The translations under genes and the position numbers were made by a program. From Streptomyces sp. NBC_01485 (GTDB lineage Bacteria > Actinomycetota > Actinomycetes > Streptomycetales > Streptomycetaceae): a stretch of DNA of 64,000 nucleotides. Shown piece by piece: positions 24,488-33,175 of this stretch (positions within the stretch are counted from its first letter, which is position 1; each line of letters begins with the position of its first letter). The stretch is taken from positions 248,001-312,000 of the forward strand of contig NZ_CP109435.1 of assembly GCF_036227125.1 (NCBI RefSeq), in the 5' to 3' direction. The notes under the pieces are model-generated. The model was given only the letters and a program-made list of their open reading frames with translations, was not told where the DNA came from and ran no database searches.

Positions 24488-26161
24488 ATGACCGACCTGT
24501 CGGAACGCGCCGACGAGGAGCGGAGCCGCGCCGCATCCCCGCACTCCCTGGGCCGTATGCTGCTGCGCTGGGCGGCCACGACCGACCACAAGGTGATCGG
24601 CCGCCTGTACATGGTCACGGCGTTCTGCTTCTTCCTCCTCGCCGGCCTGCTGGCGCTGGCGATGCGCGCCGAACTGGCCCGTCCGGGCATGCAGTTCACC
24701 AGTGAGCAGGGCTACAACCAGCTCTTCACCATCCACGGCACGATCATGATGCTGCTCTTCGCGACCCCGATGTTCGCCGGGTTCGCGAACGCAGTGATGC
24801 CGTTGCAGATCGGCGCACCGGACGTGGCGTTCCCCCGGCTGAACGCGCTGTCGTACTGGATGTACCTGTTCGGCGGCCTGATGGTGGTCTCGGGGTTCGT
24901 GGTGCCGGGTGGCGCGGCGGCGTTCGGCTGGTTCGCGTACGCGCCGCTGAACAGCGGCTACTACTCGCCCGGCGCGGGCGGCGACCTGTGGGTGATGGGG
25001 CTCGTGGTCACCGGTGTGTCGACCACCCTGGGCGCGGTCAACTTCGTCACCACGATCATGTGTCTGCGCGCCCCGGGGATGACGATGTTCCGGATGCCGA
25101 TCTTCACCTGGAACGTACTGTTCACCTCGATCCTGGTGCTGCCGGCGTTCCCCGTGCTCACCGCGGCGCTGCTGGCGCTGGAGTCGGACCGGAAGTTCGG
25201 CAGCCACGTCTTCGACGCGGCGAACGGCGGCGCGCTCCTGTGGCAGCACCTGTTCTGGTTCTTCGGGCATCCCGAGGTGTACATCGTGGCGCTGCCGTTC
25301 TTCGGGATCATCTCGGAGATCATTCCGGTGTTCGCGCGCAAGCCCCTGTTCGGCTACCTGCCGATGATCGGCGCGACGATCGCGATCACCATGCTGTCCG
25401 CGGTGGTCTGGGCGCACCACATGTTCGCCACGGGCGCGGTGCTGCTGCCGTTCTTCTCGTTGATGTCGTTCCTGATCGCGGTGCCCACCGGCATCAAGTT
25501 CTTCGCGTGGACCGGCACCATGATCGGGGGGTCCCTGTCGTTCGAGACGCCGATGCTGTGGGCGCTCGGTTTCCTGGTGTCGTTCCTGCTGGGCGGGTTG
25601 AGCGGGGTGCTCATCGCGTCCCCGCCGCTCGACTTCCACCTCACCGACTCGTACTTCATCGTGGCGCATCTGCACTACGTGCTGTTCGGCACCGTCGTCT
25701 TCGCGATGTTCGCCGGGTTCTACTTCTGGTGGCCGAAGTTCACGGGGCGGATGCTGGACGAGCGGCTGGGCAAGCTGCACTTCTGGCTGCTGTTCCCGGC
25801 GTTCCAGCTGACCTTCCTGGTGCAGCACTGGCTCGGCGAGGAGGGCATGCCCCGCCGGTACGCCGACTACCTTCCCGCCGACGGGTTCACGCTGCTCAAC
25901 ACGCTGTCGTCGGTGGGCGCGTTCCTGCTCGGGGTGTCCACCCTGCCATTCCTGTACAACGTGTGGCACACGGCACGCCACGGCCGGCCCGTGGCCGAGG
26001 ACGACCCCTGGGGCTACGGGCGCGGACTGGAGTGGGCGACGGCGTGCCCGCCGCCCCGGCACAACTTCACGGCGCTGCCGCGGGTGCGGTCGGAGTCCCC
26101 CGCCTTCGATCTGCACCATCCGGCCGTCGTGCGGCGGGCGCGTGAGGAGGGTCTGCGATGA
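24488..26161 (+). CDS. ctaD: Cytochrome c oxidase subunit I (aa3-type), paralogue
   Basis: 557 residues, full length, ATG preceded by GGAGGAGG. Twelve transmembrane helices with all key ligands: a heme a His in HGTIMMLLF, the Cu-B His in WFFGHPEVY (with the cross-linked Tyr), VWAHHMF with two more His, the K-pathway Lys in TGIKFFAW, and heme ligands in [10 protein letters not shown]. It reduces oxygen to water and pumps protons in the plasma membrane. No subunit II or III gene (ctaC, ctaE) is adjacent, so this is probably a second copy. It is translationally coupled to ctaF (4-base overlap). Confidence 0.95.
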   Translation: MTDLSERADEERSRAASPHSLGRMLLRWAATTDHKVIGRLYMVTAFCFFLLAGLLALAMRAELARPGMQFTSEQGYNQLFTIHGTIMMLLFATPMFAGFANAVMPLQIGAPDVAFPRLNALSYWMYLFGGLMVVSGFVVPGGAAAFGWFAYAPLNSGYYSPGAGGDLWVMGLVVTGVSTTLGAVNFVTTIMCLRAPGMTMFRMPIFTWNVLFTSILVLPAFPVLTAALLALESDRKFGSHVFDAANGGALLWQHLFWFFGHPEVYIVALPFFGIISEIIPVFARKPLFGYLPMIGATIAITMLSAVVWAHHMFATGAVLLPFFSLMSFLIAVPTGIKFFAWTGTMIGGSLSFETPMLWALGFLVSFLLGGLSGVLIASPPLDFHLTDSYFIVAHLHYVLFGTVVFAMFAGFYFWWPKFTGRMLDERLGKLHFWLLFPAFQLTFLVQHWLGEEGMPRRYADYLPADGFTLLNTLSSVGAFLLGVSTLPFLYNVWHTARHGRPVAEDDPWGYGRGLEWATACPPPRHNFTALPRVRSESPAFDLHHPAVVRRAREEGLR

Positions 26162-26562
26162 GGACCGAGGCGTTGCTCTTCGGCGGTGTCGCCGCCTTCT
26201 TCGCGGGTTCCGCCGTGCTGTACGGGGTGTGGTCGCACTTCGATCCGGCCGGTACGGCGGCGCTGGTCGTCGCGTGCGGCATGGCCGCGGTGATCGCGTT
26301 CTTCTGCGCGGCGCACTACCGGCGCAAGGGGCTGCGTCCTCAGGACCGCGGGGACGCCGAGGTGGCCGACGGCGCCGGGCCGCTCGAGTTCTTCCCGCCC
26401 GAGAGCCACTGGCCGGTCGTCGTCGCCGCCGGGTTCGCCGTCGCCGCGACCGGGGTGGTGTACGGGCTGTGGCTGTTCCTCATCGGCGTCGGCGTGCTGG
26501 GAGCCGGGGTCTGCGGAATGGTCTTCCAGTACGCAGGCCGGGACTCCGGCCGGGTGGGCTGA
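26158..26562 (+). CDS. ctaF: Cytochrome c oxidase subunit IV (actinobacterial type)
   Basis: 134 residues, ATG overlapping the ctaD stop (ATGA). Four hydrophobic helices in two hairpins separated by an acidic loop containing [13 protein letters not shown], the typical signature of the actinobacterial CtaF subunit. It stabilises the aa3 oxidase. Its 3' end overlaps the convergent qcrB reading frame by 83 bases. Confidence 0.92.
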   Translation: MRTEALLFGGVAAFFAGSAVLYGVWSHFDPAGTAALVVACGMAAVIAFFCAAHYRRKGLRPQDRGDAEVADGAGPLEFFPPESHWPVVVAAGFAVAATGVVYGLWLFLIGVGVLGAGVCGMVFQYAGRDSGRVG

Positions 26563-27994
26563 CCGGTGTCCTGGGGGCGCCCGGGCGGAACCTCTCCACC
26601 GGCCGGTGGTCGCTCTCGTAGCCGCCGGCCACGGACTGGCGCACCTCGCCGGTCTCCTCGCCGTCGGTGAGGCGTTCCCGCTCCGCGGCCAGCAGGGCGT
26701 GGCACAGACGCCGGGTGACCAGGAAGGCCAGGACCGGGCCCACGACGAGGGCGACGCGCAGAATCCAGGTGAGGGTGTCGACGGAGATGCGGAACGTCTG
26801 CGCCACGATGTCGTTGCCGCCGCCCAGCAGCAGAACGCCGTAGAAGACGATCCCGGCGACGCCGAGCCCGGTGCGCACGGGGCGCTCGCGCGGGCGGTCG
26901 CAGAGATGCCGTTCCTCCCGCCACTCCCCCGTGAGCCACTGCTCCACGAACGGATACGCGTACAGGACGGTGAAGAACAGCCCGGGCAGGACGACGGCCG
27001 GCAGCAGGACGTTCCACATCAGGGTGTGTCCGGCGAGGTTCGTCTCCCAGGGCGGTACGAGGCGTAGCGCGCCCTCCAGGAAGCCGACGTAGAAGTCGGG
27101 CTGGGAGCCGGTCGACACCACGTCCGGGCGGTAGGGGCCGTACACCCACACGGGGTTGATCTGCGCGAGCCCGCTCAGCAGGGTCAGCAGGCCGAAGACC
27201 ATGAGGAACAGGCCGCCCGAGGACGCCGTGAACTGGGGGACCATGGGCTTGCCGACGGCGTTCGCGTTCGTCCTGCCCGGGCCGCGCCAGTGCGTGTGCT
27301 TCAGGTGGAAGACGAGGATCAGATGGACGGTGACCAGCGCGATCAGCGCCCCGGGCAGCAGCAGGATGTGCAGGCTGTAGAGCCGGGGCACGATGTCCTG
27401 GCCGGGGAACTCGGCGCCGAACGCGAACATGCTCACGTACGTGCCCACCACCGGGATGGAGAGCATGATGCCCTGGGCGATGCGCAGGCCCGTGCCGGAG
27501 AGCAGGTCGTCCGGTAGCGAGTAGCCCGCGAACCCCTCCGCCAGGGCCAGCACGAACAGCGTGACGCCGATGACCCAGTTCAGCTCACGCGGCCTGCGGA
27601 AGGCGCCCGTGAAGAAGATCCGCAGGAGATGCGCGCCGATCGCGGCGACGAACACCAGGGCCGCCCAGTGGTGCACCTGCCGGATGAGGAGTCCGCCGCG
27701 CACGTCGAAGCTGATGCGCAGGGTGGAGTCGAAGGCCGCGGACATCCGGACCCCGCTCAGGGGCACGTACCGGCCGGCGTAGACGACCTCGTGCATCTCG
27801 GGCTGGAAGAAGAAGGTCAGCCACACCCCGGTCAGCAGCAGGACGATCAGGCTGTAGAGGGCGAGTTCGCCGAGGAAGAACGACCAGTGGTGGGGGAACG
27901 CCTTGCGCAGCAGTCCGCCGCCGTCGTACAGCGGCAGCCGCTCGTCGGTCGCGTCGGCGGCCCTACGGACCGCGCTGTCGCGCTCACCCTCCAC
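26480..27994 (-). CDS. qcrB: Cytochrome b subunit of bc1 complex, orphan QcrB paralogue
   Basis: 504 residues. Eight or nine transmembrane helices; heme-ligand His pairs are in VHHWAALVFVAAIGAHLLR and in LHILLLPGALIALVTVHLILVFHLKH. The Qo-site region PVWVYGPYRP replaces the usual P-E-W-Y context. It carries electrons from menaquinol to cytochrome c in the bc1-aa3 supercomplex. qcrA and qcrC are absent here, so this copy must work with subunits encoded elsewhere or be non-functional. The Arg/Pro-rich last about 40 residues overlap ctaF and look like a drifted tail, so the true C-terminus may have been extended by loss of an earlier stop. Confidence 0.9.
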   Translation of the reverse strand: MEGERDSAVRRAADATDERLPLYDGGGLLRKAFPHHWSFFLGELALYSLIVLLLTGVWLTFFFQPEMHEVVYAGRYVPLSGVRMSAAFDSTLRISFDVRGGLLIRQVHHWAALVFVAAIGAHLLRIFFTGAFRRPRELNWVIGVTLFVLALAEGFAGYSLPDDLLSGTGLRIAQGIMLSIPVVGTYVSMFAFGAEFPGQDIVPRLYSLHILLLPGALIALVTVHLILVFHLKHTHWRGPGRTNANAVGKPMVPQFTASSGGLFLMVFGLLTLLSGLAQINPVWVYGPYRPDVVSTGSQPDFYVGFLEGALRLVPPWETNLAGHTLMWNVLLPAVVLPGLFFTVLYAYPFVEQWLTGEWREERHLCDRPRERPVRTGLGVAGIVFYGVLLLGGGNDIVAQTFRISVDTLTWILRVALVVGPVLAFLVTRRLCHALLAAERERLTDGEETGEVRQSVAGGYESDHRPVERFRPGAPRTPVSPPGRSPGLRTGRPFRRPRLPARRRR

Positions 27995-28477
27995 GGACCG
28001 CCTCCCTCCACACCGGTGCTCGGCTCATGCCTAGCCGCCGGTGCGCCGGACGAGTACGCGTTCCGCGCCGAACACCCGCGCGGCGCGGCAGAGGCACCCG
28101 TTCGGTCGAGCGGGGGGATCGCCGGGCGGGTGTGACCGCGCTTCGGGCTCAGTCGTCGAACGCGGTGCGCGGGGTGGCGGCCATCAGCTCGATGGCCTCG
28201 ATGTAGCGGCGCAGGTGGTCGTCCCGCACCGCTTCGGGGCCGGCGCGCCGCTCTCTGCGCGGTCTCGATCGCGGTCGAGAGCGCGTTCGCGTCTGACGAC
28301 ATCGATCCGCTCAGTACTCGTATGTACATGGTCAGAAAGAAACGGAGATCTTCGCGTTCCGAAACTCTTTGGGCCAGTCCCGGAACACGTCACCCCCTCG
28401 GGGGACGGGCTCCGTACGGTCGGGGCACCAGTGGGGCCGGAGGAGCCCGGGCCCGCGCAAGTGGCAGGAGAAGCGCC
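27995..28477. other. Divergent region with possible gene remnant
   Basis: About 480 bases between qcrB and the Roadblock gene. On the minus strand, 28149-28232 encodes a sensible stretch (VRDDHLRRYIEAIELMAATPRTAFDD, then stop), but the same frame reaches a stop just upstream and has no ribosome site, so it looks like the 3' remnant of a lost gene. The remaining part must carry both promoters; no clear boxes seen. Confidence 0.4.
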
Positions 28478-28852
28478 ATGGCGAATGTGGAGATCTCGCT
28501 CAAGGAGACGATGACCGCGGTGGAGGGGGCGGTGGGGGTCGCCCTCGTCGACTACACCAGCGGCATGGCCCTCGGCACGCTCGGCGGCGGCAAGGACCTC
28601 GATCTGAACGTCGCCGCGGCCGGCAACACCGATGTGATCCGCGCCAAGGTCCGCACCATGGAACACCTGGGGCTGAAGGGCGAGATCGAGGACATTCTGA
28701 TCACGCTCGGCAGTCAGTACCACCTCATCCGGCTGCTCAAGGGCCGTGGCAGCAACGGACTGTTCCTCTATCTCGTCCTGGACCGCGGCCGGTCCAACCT
28801 GGCCATGGCCCGCCACCAGCTCAAGCGGATCGAGGCAGAGCTCGAGGTGTAG
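28478..28852 (+). CDS. Roadblock/LC7 domain protein, stand-alone
   Basis: 124 residues from the ATG at 28478, preceded by GGCAGGAGAA. The whole protein is one Roadblock/LC7 fold (SLKETMTAVEGAVGVALVDYTSGMAL, later LGSQYHLIRLL and LFLYLVLDRGRSNLAMARHQLKRIE). Such proteins act as dimeric platforms for small GTPases of the MglA/CvnD type. A complete conservon with its own Roadblock protein begins 1.5 kb downstream; cross-talk is possible but not shown. It stands alone in its unit. Confidence 0.85.
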   Translation: MANVEISLKETMTAVEGAVGVALVDYTSGMALGTLGGGKDLDLNVAAAGNTDVIRAKVRTMEHLGLKGEIEDILITLGSQYHLIRLLKGRGSNGLFLYLVLDRGRSNLAMARHQLKRIEAELEV

Positions 28853-29059
28853 CGATCCGGACGGTCCGCGGCTTCGCACACCCTCGAATTGAAGCCTTCT
28901 TCATCTCGACACATCCAGATCGGCGCATCACACGGGTGTGCGGAGCCCGCAGCCACCAGAATCGTGGCGCAGCACGCCGCGCGCGGCGGCGTGGGGACGG
29001 GCGGGCCGCCGCGCCATCGAGCACCGGGCACCGAACGCGGCAGGGAGCGAGCGACAGAC

Positions 29060-29428
29060 ATGCAGGTTCCCCTCTACCAGGCCAAGGCCGAGTTCTTCCG
29101 CATGCTCGGGCACCCCGTACGCATCCGGGTCCTCGAACTGCTGCAGGGCGGCCCCGTCGCCGTGCGGGACCTGCTCACAGAGATCGAGATCGAGCCGTCC
29201 AGCCTGTCCCAGCAGTTGGCGGTGTTGCGCCGGTCCGGGATCGTGGTGTCGATCCGGGAGGGGTCGACGGTCAGCTACGCGCTCGCGGGCGGTGACGTGG
29301 CCGAATTGCTGCGCGCCGCCCGCCGCATCCTCACCGAACTCCTCGCGGGGCAGAACGAGTTGCTGGCCGAACTGCGCCAGGCCGAGCTGCCGCTGTCGGT
29401 GCCGCAGGGCGGCCCCGGCCGGACATGA
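29060..29428 (+). CDS. ArsR family winged-helix regulator
   Basis: 122 residues from the ATG at 29060. Winged-helix fold of ArsR type: FFRMLGHPVRIRVLELLQGGP, recognition helix region IEPSSLSQQLAVLRRSGIV, wing REGSTVSYALA. No Cys-rich metal site is evident, so it is probably not a metal sensor of the SmtB/CadC kind. The C-terminal part is a long amphipathic helix for dimerisation. The target is unknown; a palindrome group lies 90 bases downstream of its stop. Confidence 0.85.
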   Translation: MQVPLYQAKAEFFRMLGHPVRIRVLELLQGGPVAVRDLLTEIEIEPSSLSQQLAVLRRSGIVVSIREGSTVSYALAGGDVAELLRAARRILTELLAGQNELLAELRQAELPLSVPQGGPGRT

Positions 29429-29517
29429 GCGGAACCGGCCGGTGCCGGTTGCCGAACAGCGGGGCGAAGCTCGAACAAAACAGGTTGAACGCCACGGTTC
29501 GCCACCCCTTCCGCCAT

Positions 29518-29545
29518 GTAGAAATATCTACCAGCATGCATATGC
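29518..29545. promoter_or_regulatory. Palindrome cluster upstream of 155-residue gene
   Basis: GTAGAAATATCTAC (29518-29531, 5+4+5 imperfect palindrome) and the perfect GCATATGC (29538-29545) stand out as an AT-rich island in GC-rich DNA. They sit 44-71 bases before the ATG at 29589 and just after an ArsR regulator gene, so they may be an operator. Binding is untested. Confidence 0.4.
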
Positions 29546-29588
29546 CCGGTCGGCACGTGGTCGACGGCGGACTGCACACGGAGCCGAC

Positions 29589-30056
29589 ATGAGCGATGCG
29601 ATGTGGATGCGCGGCGTGGAGTGGCTCGCCGCCGCCGCGAAGGACCCGCGGATGTGCAAGCGGGAGTGGGACCAGGGCGACGGGATCGCCCTGCTGGAGG
29701 CGGGCCGTTACTGGGACGTGCTCAGCGTGCCCGACCGGCTGGGGCTGCTCACCCTGGACCTGCTGTGGCAGGCATCGCGTCCCGCGCCGGGACCGACGCT
29801 GGTGGACACCGCGGCGCACCGGGTGGGTTTCTTCCTGCCGCCCGACCCCGGGAGCCGGTGGATCGGAGCGGGGCTGCGGCGCGCGGGCCGGGGTTCCTGG
29901 GTGGCGGTGCCTCCGCCGTACCGGGCGGCCCGGTTCATGGAGTGGCTGGTTCCGCCGGACGGGACGGGTGCGCTGCACCCGCCCGCCACACTGGAGTTGG
30001 CGCTGCGCCAGGCCAACGGCACGCTGGCCGTGCTGACCCCGGTGTGCGGCCGGTAG
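29589..30056 (+). CDS. Hypothetical protein, primase/polymerase-like family member
   Basis: 155 residues from the ATG at 29589. The segments EAGRYWDVLSVPDRLGLLTLDLLW, then VGFFLPPDPGSRWIGAGLRRAGRGSWVAVPPP, resemble small Streptomyces proteins often annotated as bifunctional DNA primase/polymerase (prim-pol N-terminal) relatives. The catalytic DxD pair of real prim-pol domains is not obvious, so activity is doubtful. It probably has its own promoter region with the palindromes above. Confidence 0.5.
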   Translation: MSDAMWMRGVEWLAAAAKDPRMCKREWDQGDGIALLEAGRYWDVLSVPDRLGLLTLDLLWQASRPAPGPTLVDTAAHRVGFFLPPDPGSRWIGAGLRRAGRGSWVAVPPPYRAARFMEWLVPPDGTGALHPPATLELALRQANGTLAVLTPVCGR

Positions 30057-30060
30057 CACG

Positions 30061-30219
30061 TCAGGGGCGGAGTCCGGACGGGCAGTCGTCGCGGGGCGGC
30101 GCGGGAGAAGGCCGGTCCCTGCCGGGGCAACGCGACGGGCACGCCGGCGTACCGAAATTCAGACAGTCCTCGCAGAAGTGAACAGATGCCGGGCACTTTC
30201 GGAGCCAAGTCTCGCTCAA
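30061..30219 (-). CDS. Possible small Cys-rich protein (weak)
   Basis: A 52-codon minus-strand frame from a TTG at 30219, immediately beyond the end of the plus-strand gene. It has six Cys (residues 9, 16, 19, 27, 31 and 46), including FCEDCLNF, in 52 residues. There is no good ribosome site, and the frame extends further upstream in Arg/Ser-rich sequence. It could be a zinc-knuckle microprotein or chance. Confidence 0.2.
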   Translation of the reverse strand: MSETWLRKCPASVHFCEDCLNFGTPACPSRCPGRDRPSPAPPRDDCPSGLRP

Positions 30220-30353
30220 CCGCCGCGGGATCGATCGATGACGGTGTGTACTGTGCTGCGAGTGCCCGGTTCGAACGCTCGAACCCGCCCCGTCCCACTC
30301 CGCCCCTGCCCTGAATTCCGCGACGACGCCCGACCCTCCCTGGAACCGAATCG

Positions 30354-31790
30354 ATGATGGACTTACCGGACCTGGTGACCGGCGGCCTGGCCGTCGGCAC
30401 ACTGTCCGCGCTCGCCCTCGGCGGCGGCCTGCTGCGGCTACGGCGGCAACAGGCCAGGCAGCGAGCGGAGATCGCCGCGCTGCGCACCCAACTCGACGGC
30501 TCCCTGCGGTCGTTCACGGCCGAGGTCGAGCATCTGGCGGCGCAGCGCGTGCCCGCCGCCGCCCGCCAGGTGGCGCATCCGCATCTGGTCGTGCCGGGCC
30601 CGCTCCAGCCGCTCACCACCGGCACCCCCCTGGGCATCGCCCTGGAGAACGTGGTGCTGGCGCTGCAGTCCGAGGTGGCCGCCCAGCGCACCCGGGTCGA
30701 CGCCGCGGCGCAGGCCGGGATGCGGGGCGCGACCCGGGAGATCCAGGCGGCCCTGTACCGGTTGCAGGACGCGCTGCGGGGGCTGCAACAGCGCTACGAC
30801 GACCCGGAGTTGGCGCAGACCCTGTTCCGGCTGGACCACGAGAACGAGCAGTCGCTGCGCCGCGCGCAGGTCGCGGCCGTGGTGTGCGGGGCGTGGGTCG
30901 GGCTGGCCCGCGAGGAGTCCCACGTGGTGGACGCGGTGACCGGCGGTCAGGCGCGGCTCTCGGGCTACCACCGGGTCGAGGTCCACAACCACCTGGAGGC
31001 CGGCACCGCCCTGGTCTCGCACGCCGTCGAGCCGGTGGCCATCATCGTCGCCGAGCTGCTCGACAACGCGCTGCGGCACTCCGCGCCGGACACCTCCGTC
31101 GTGGTGAGCCTGCAGCACGTCCATCACGGGGTGTGCGTCACGATCGACGACGCGGGTCTCGGCATGACGCGGGACGAACGCGACCGCGCCCAGCGGCTGG
31201 TGGCCGGTGACGACCTCATCCTGCTGACCGACCTGGGCGATCCGCCGCGCATGGGGCTGGCCGCGATCGGCCGGCTGACCCGGCAGTTCGACCTCGGCGT
31301 CGACGTGTCCTCGGCCTCCCCGTACGGCGGGGTGCGCGCGGTGCTGCGGGTCGACAGCCACCTCCTCAGCACCCTCGACCCGGCCGACCGGCCGCCGGCC
31401 GCGAGCGCCCCACGCACGACCCGCACACCGCGTACGACCCCTGCGACTCCCAAGGCGGCGCCCGACCGGCCCGCACCCGTCCGTCCCGCGCCCTCGCACG
31501 CGTACGGCACGGAGGCCGGTGCCCCGGAGGCACCGCCCGGGCATCACGAGCCGCCGGACACCGACGGCCTGCCGCAGCGCCGGCGCCGCACCCGGGCGAC
31601 CGCACCGCAGGAGACCCCCGTGGTCCGCCCGGCGCGCCGCCCGGAGGAGGCCGCGGCCGCGCTCGGCGCGCTGCAGTCCGGCACCGCGGCGGCCCGCGCC
31701 GCCGCCGGGACCACCGGCGGGGCCGTCCCCGCGGACACCCCGGACGACGACACCGACCAGACCGACAACGAAGAGGGAGCGGCCAGATGA
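30354..31790 (+). CDS. cvnA: Conservon sensor kinase-like ATPase, CvnA type
   Basis: 478 residues. One N-terminal transmembrane helix (about 8-27), a coiled-coil-like linker, then a histidine-kinase core: LDHENEQSLRRAQ (about 159-171) in the phospho-acceptor position, N-box AELLDNALRHS (about 233-243) and ATP-lid DDAGLGMT. A long Pro/Ala/Thr-rich tail (about 343-478) follows. In conservons this protein anchors a G-protein-like complex at the membrane. It overlaps cvnB by four bases. Codon 4 (30363-30365) is TTA if translation starts at 30354 or 30357, implying bldA dependence; the ribosome site (TGGAA) is weak. Confidence 0.9.
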   Translation: MMDLPDLVTGGLAVGTLSALALGGGLLRLRRQQARQRAEIAALRTQLDGSLRSFTAEVEHLAAQRVPAAARQVAHPHLVVPGPLQPLTTGTPLGIALENVVLALQSEVAAQRTRVDAAAQAGMRGATREIQAALYRLQDALRGLQQRYDDPELAQTLFRLDHENEQSLRRAQVAAVVCGAWVGLAREESHVVDAVTGGQARLSGYHRVEVHNHLEAGTALVSHAVEPVAIIVAELLDNALRHSAPDTSVVVSLQHVHHGVCVTIDDAGLGMTRDERDRAQRLVAGDDLILLTDLGDPPRMGLAAIGRLTRQFDLGVDVSSASPYGGVRAVLRVDSHLLSTLDPADRPPAASAPRTTRTPRTTPATPKAAPDRPAPVRPAPSHAYGTEAGAPEAPPGHHEPPDTDGLPQRRRRTRATAPQETPVVRPARRPEEAAAALGALQSGTAAARAAAGTTGGAVPADTPDDDTDQTDNEEGAAR

Positions 31791-32209
31791 CCAGCCGCAA
31801 CACGGGTGACACGGCATGGGTGCTGGACCCGATCCTGCAGGTGCCGCACGTGCTGGCCGCCGTCATGCTGACCCGGGACGGGCTCGTGACGGGGTACACC
31901 GACGCCCTGTCGCAGCCGTCGGCGGAGCGGGTGGCCGCCATCACCAGCACGGTGCAGGGGGCCTGCCGGACGGCGGCGGCGGCGTTCGCCGACCGGGAGC
32001 AGGCCGACGTACGGCAGATCGTCATCGAGTCCGACCACGGATACGTGCTGATCGTGCCGACCGACCACGGCACCTGTGTGGCCGCGTACGGCGACGGCGA
32101 GGTGCGGCTGGACCTGCTGGCGCACCGGGTGCACTCCCAGGTGGCGCGACTGGGTGAGAAGGCCATGGCGTCCCCGCCCCGAGGAGCCGACGACAACCCT
32201 CCGGCATGA
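31787..32209 (+). CDS. cvnB: Conservon Roadblock/LC7 protein, CvnB type
   Basis: 140 residues, ATG overlapping the cvnA stop (ATGA). A single Roadblock/LC7 domain: VLDPILQVPHVLAAVMLTRDGLVTGY, then IVIESDHGYVLIVPTDHGTCVAAYGDGEVRLDLLAHRVH. In known conservons CvnB binds CvnA and the GTPase CvnD. It is the second gene of the six-gene overlapping operon. It is shorter and clearly different from the stand-alone Roadblock protein at 28.5 kb. Confidence 0.92.
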   Translation: MTSRNTGDTAWVLDPILQVPHVLAAVMLTRDGLVTGYTDALSQPSAERVAAITSTVQGACRTAAAAFADREQADVRQIVIESDHGYVLIVPTDHGTCVAAYGDGEVRLDLLAHRVHSQVARLGEKAMASPPRGADDNPPA

Positions 32210-32571
32210 CCGGCCGCCCGGCAGGCCGCCCCCTGGTTCCCGCGTACCTGTCGACCGGCGGTGTGGCCCGGCCCAGCCGCCCCCACCTGGAGCGGCTGTC
32301 GGTGCTCGCCCGCAGCGGCGAGCCACCGCCCGTCGGCCTCCCGGCCGCCGAACTCGCCCTGCTGGACACGCTGGAGGGCGGCTCGCTGGCGGTGGTGGAG
32401 GCGGCGGCGCTGCTGCGGCTGCCGGTCTCCGCGGTGCGGGTGCTGGCGGCCGACCTCGTCGACCGGGACCTGGTCCTGGCCCGCGCGCCGATCCCGCCCG
32501 CCGACCGGTTCGACCCCGACCTCTTGAAGAGAGTGGCCGATGGCCTCCGCGCCCTCAAGCACCGCACCTAG
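32206..32571 (+). CDS. cvnC: DUF742 protein, CvnC type
   Basis: 121 residues, ATG overlapping cvnB by four bases. DUF742 family: winged-helix-like core around EGGSLAVVEAAALLRLPVSAVRVLAADLVDRDLV, ending in LLKRVADGLRAL. It is an obligatory conservon component thought to bind CvnB and CvnD; its exact role is unknown. The 3' end overlaps cvnD by 32 bases, so translation is strongly coupled. Confidence 0.92.
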   Translation: MTGRPAGRPLVPAYLSTGGVARPSRPHLERLSVLARSGEPPPVGLPAAELALLDTLEGGSLAVVEAAALLRLPVSAVRVLAADLVDRDLVLARAPIPPADRFDPDLLKRVADGLRALKHRT

Positions 32572-33175
32572 TGCCGGCATACCCGGCGCACCCGGTGCCG
32601 TCCACCTGCCGGACACCGCACGCGACCTGGTGAAGATCCTGGTCGCGGGGCCGTTCGGGGTGGGCAAGACGACGCTGATCGACTCGGTGTCCGAGATCCG
32701 GCCGCTGCACACCGAGGAGCCCCTGTCCGAGGCGTCCGCGCAGGTCGACGACCTGGCCGGGGTGCGGGAGAAGTCGACGACCACCGTCGCCATCGACTTC
32801 GGCCGGCTCAGCCTGCCCGGTGACGTGGTGCTGTACCTGTTCGGCACGCCCGGGCAGGCGCGTTTCAGGGAGCTGTGGAACGACATCGCCTACGGGGCGC
32901 TGGGGGCGCTCGTCCTCGTCGACAGCCGCCGCCTCGACGCGTCGTTCGACGTGCTGGGCCTGGTGGAGGAGAGCGGGCTGCCGTACGCCGTGGCCTTCAA
33001 CGACTTTCCCGACGCGCCCCGCCACTACGGCGAGGAGCGGCTGCGCCGGGCGCTGGACCTGGAACCGGGGACGCCGATGGTGACGTGTGACGCGCGGGAC
33101 GCGAACTCCTCGATCGACGCGCTGCTCGCGCTGGTCGACCACTTGATCGGCCGCGACCCCGTGGAGGCCCGGTGA
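32540..33175 (+). CDS. cvnD: Conservon GTPase (MglA/Ras-like), CvnD type
   Basis: 211 residues. Walker A loop AGPFGVGKTT at about 36-45, then the switch-like TTTVAIDFGRL, the G3-equivalent GTPGQARF (Gly-Gln in place of D-x-x-G), and FNDF in place of NKxD. These are typical of conservon GTPases. It acts as the molecular switch with CvnB and CvnC. The start lies within the end of cvnC; its stop overlaps the first P450 (GTGA). Confidence 0.93.
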   Translation: MASAPSSTAPSAGIPGAPGAVHLPDTARDLVKILVAGPFGVGKTTLIDSVSEIRPLHTEEPLSEASAQVDDLAGVREKSTTTVAIDFGRLSLPGDVVLYLFGTPGQARFRELWNDIAYGALGALVLVDSRRLDASFDVLGLVEESGLPYAVAFNDFPDAPRHYGEERLRRALDLEPGTPMVTCDARDANSSIDALLALVDHLIGRDPVEAR

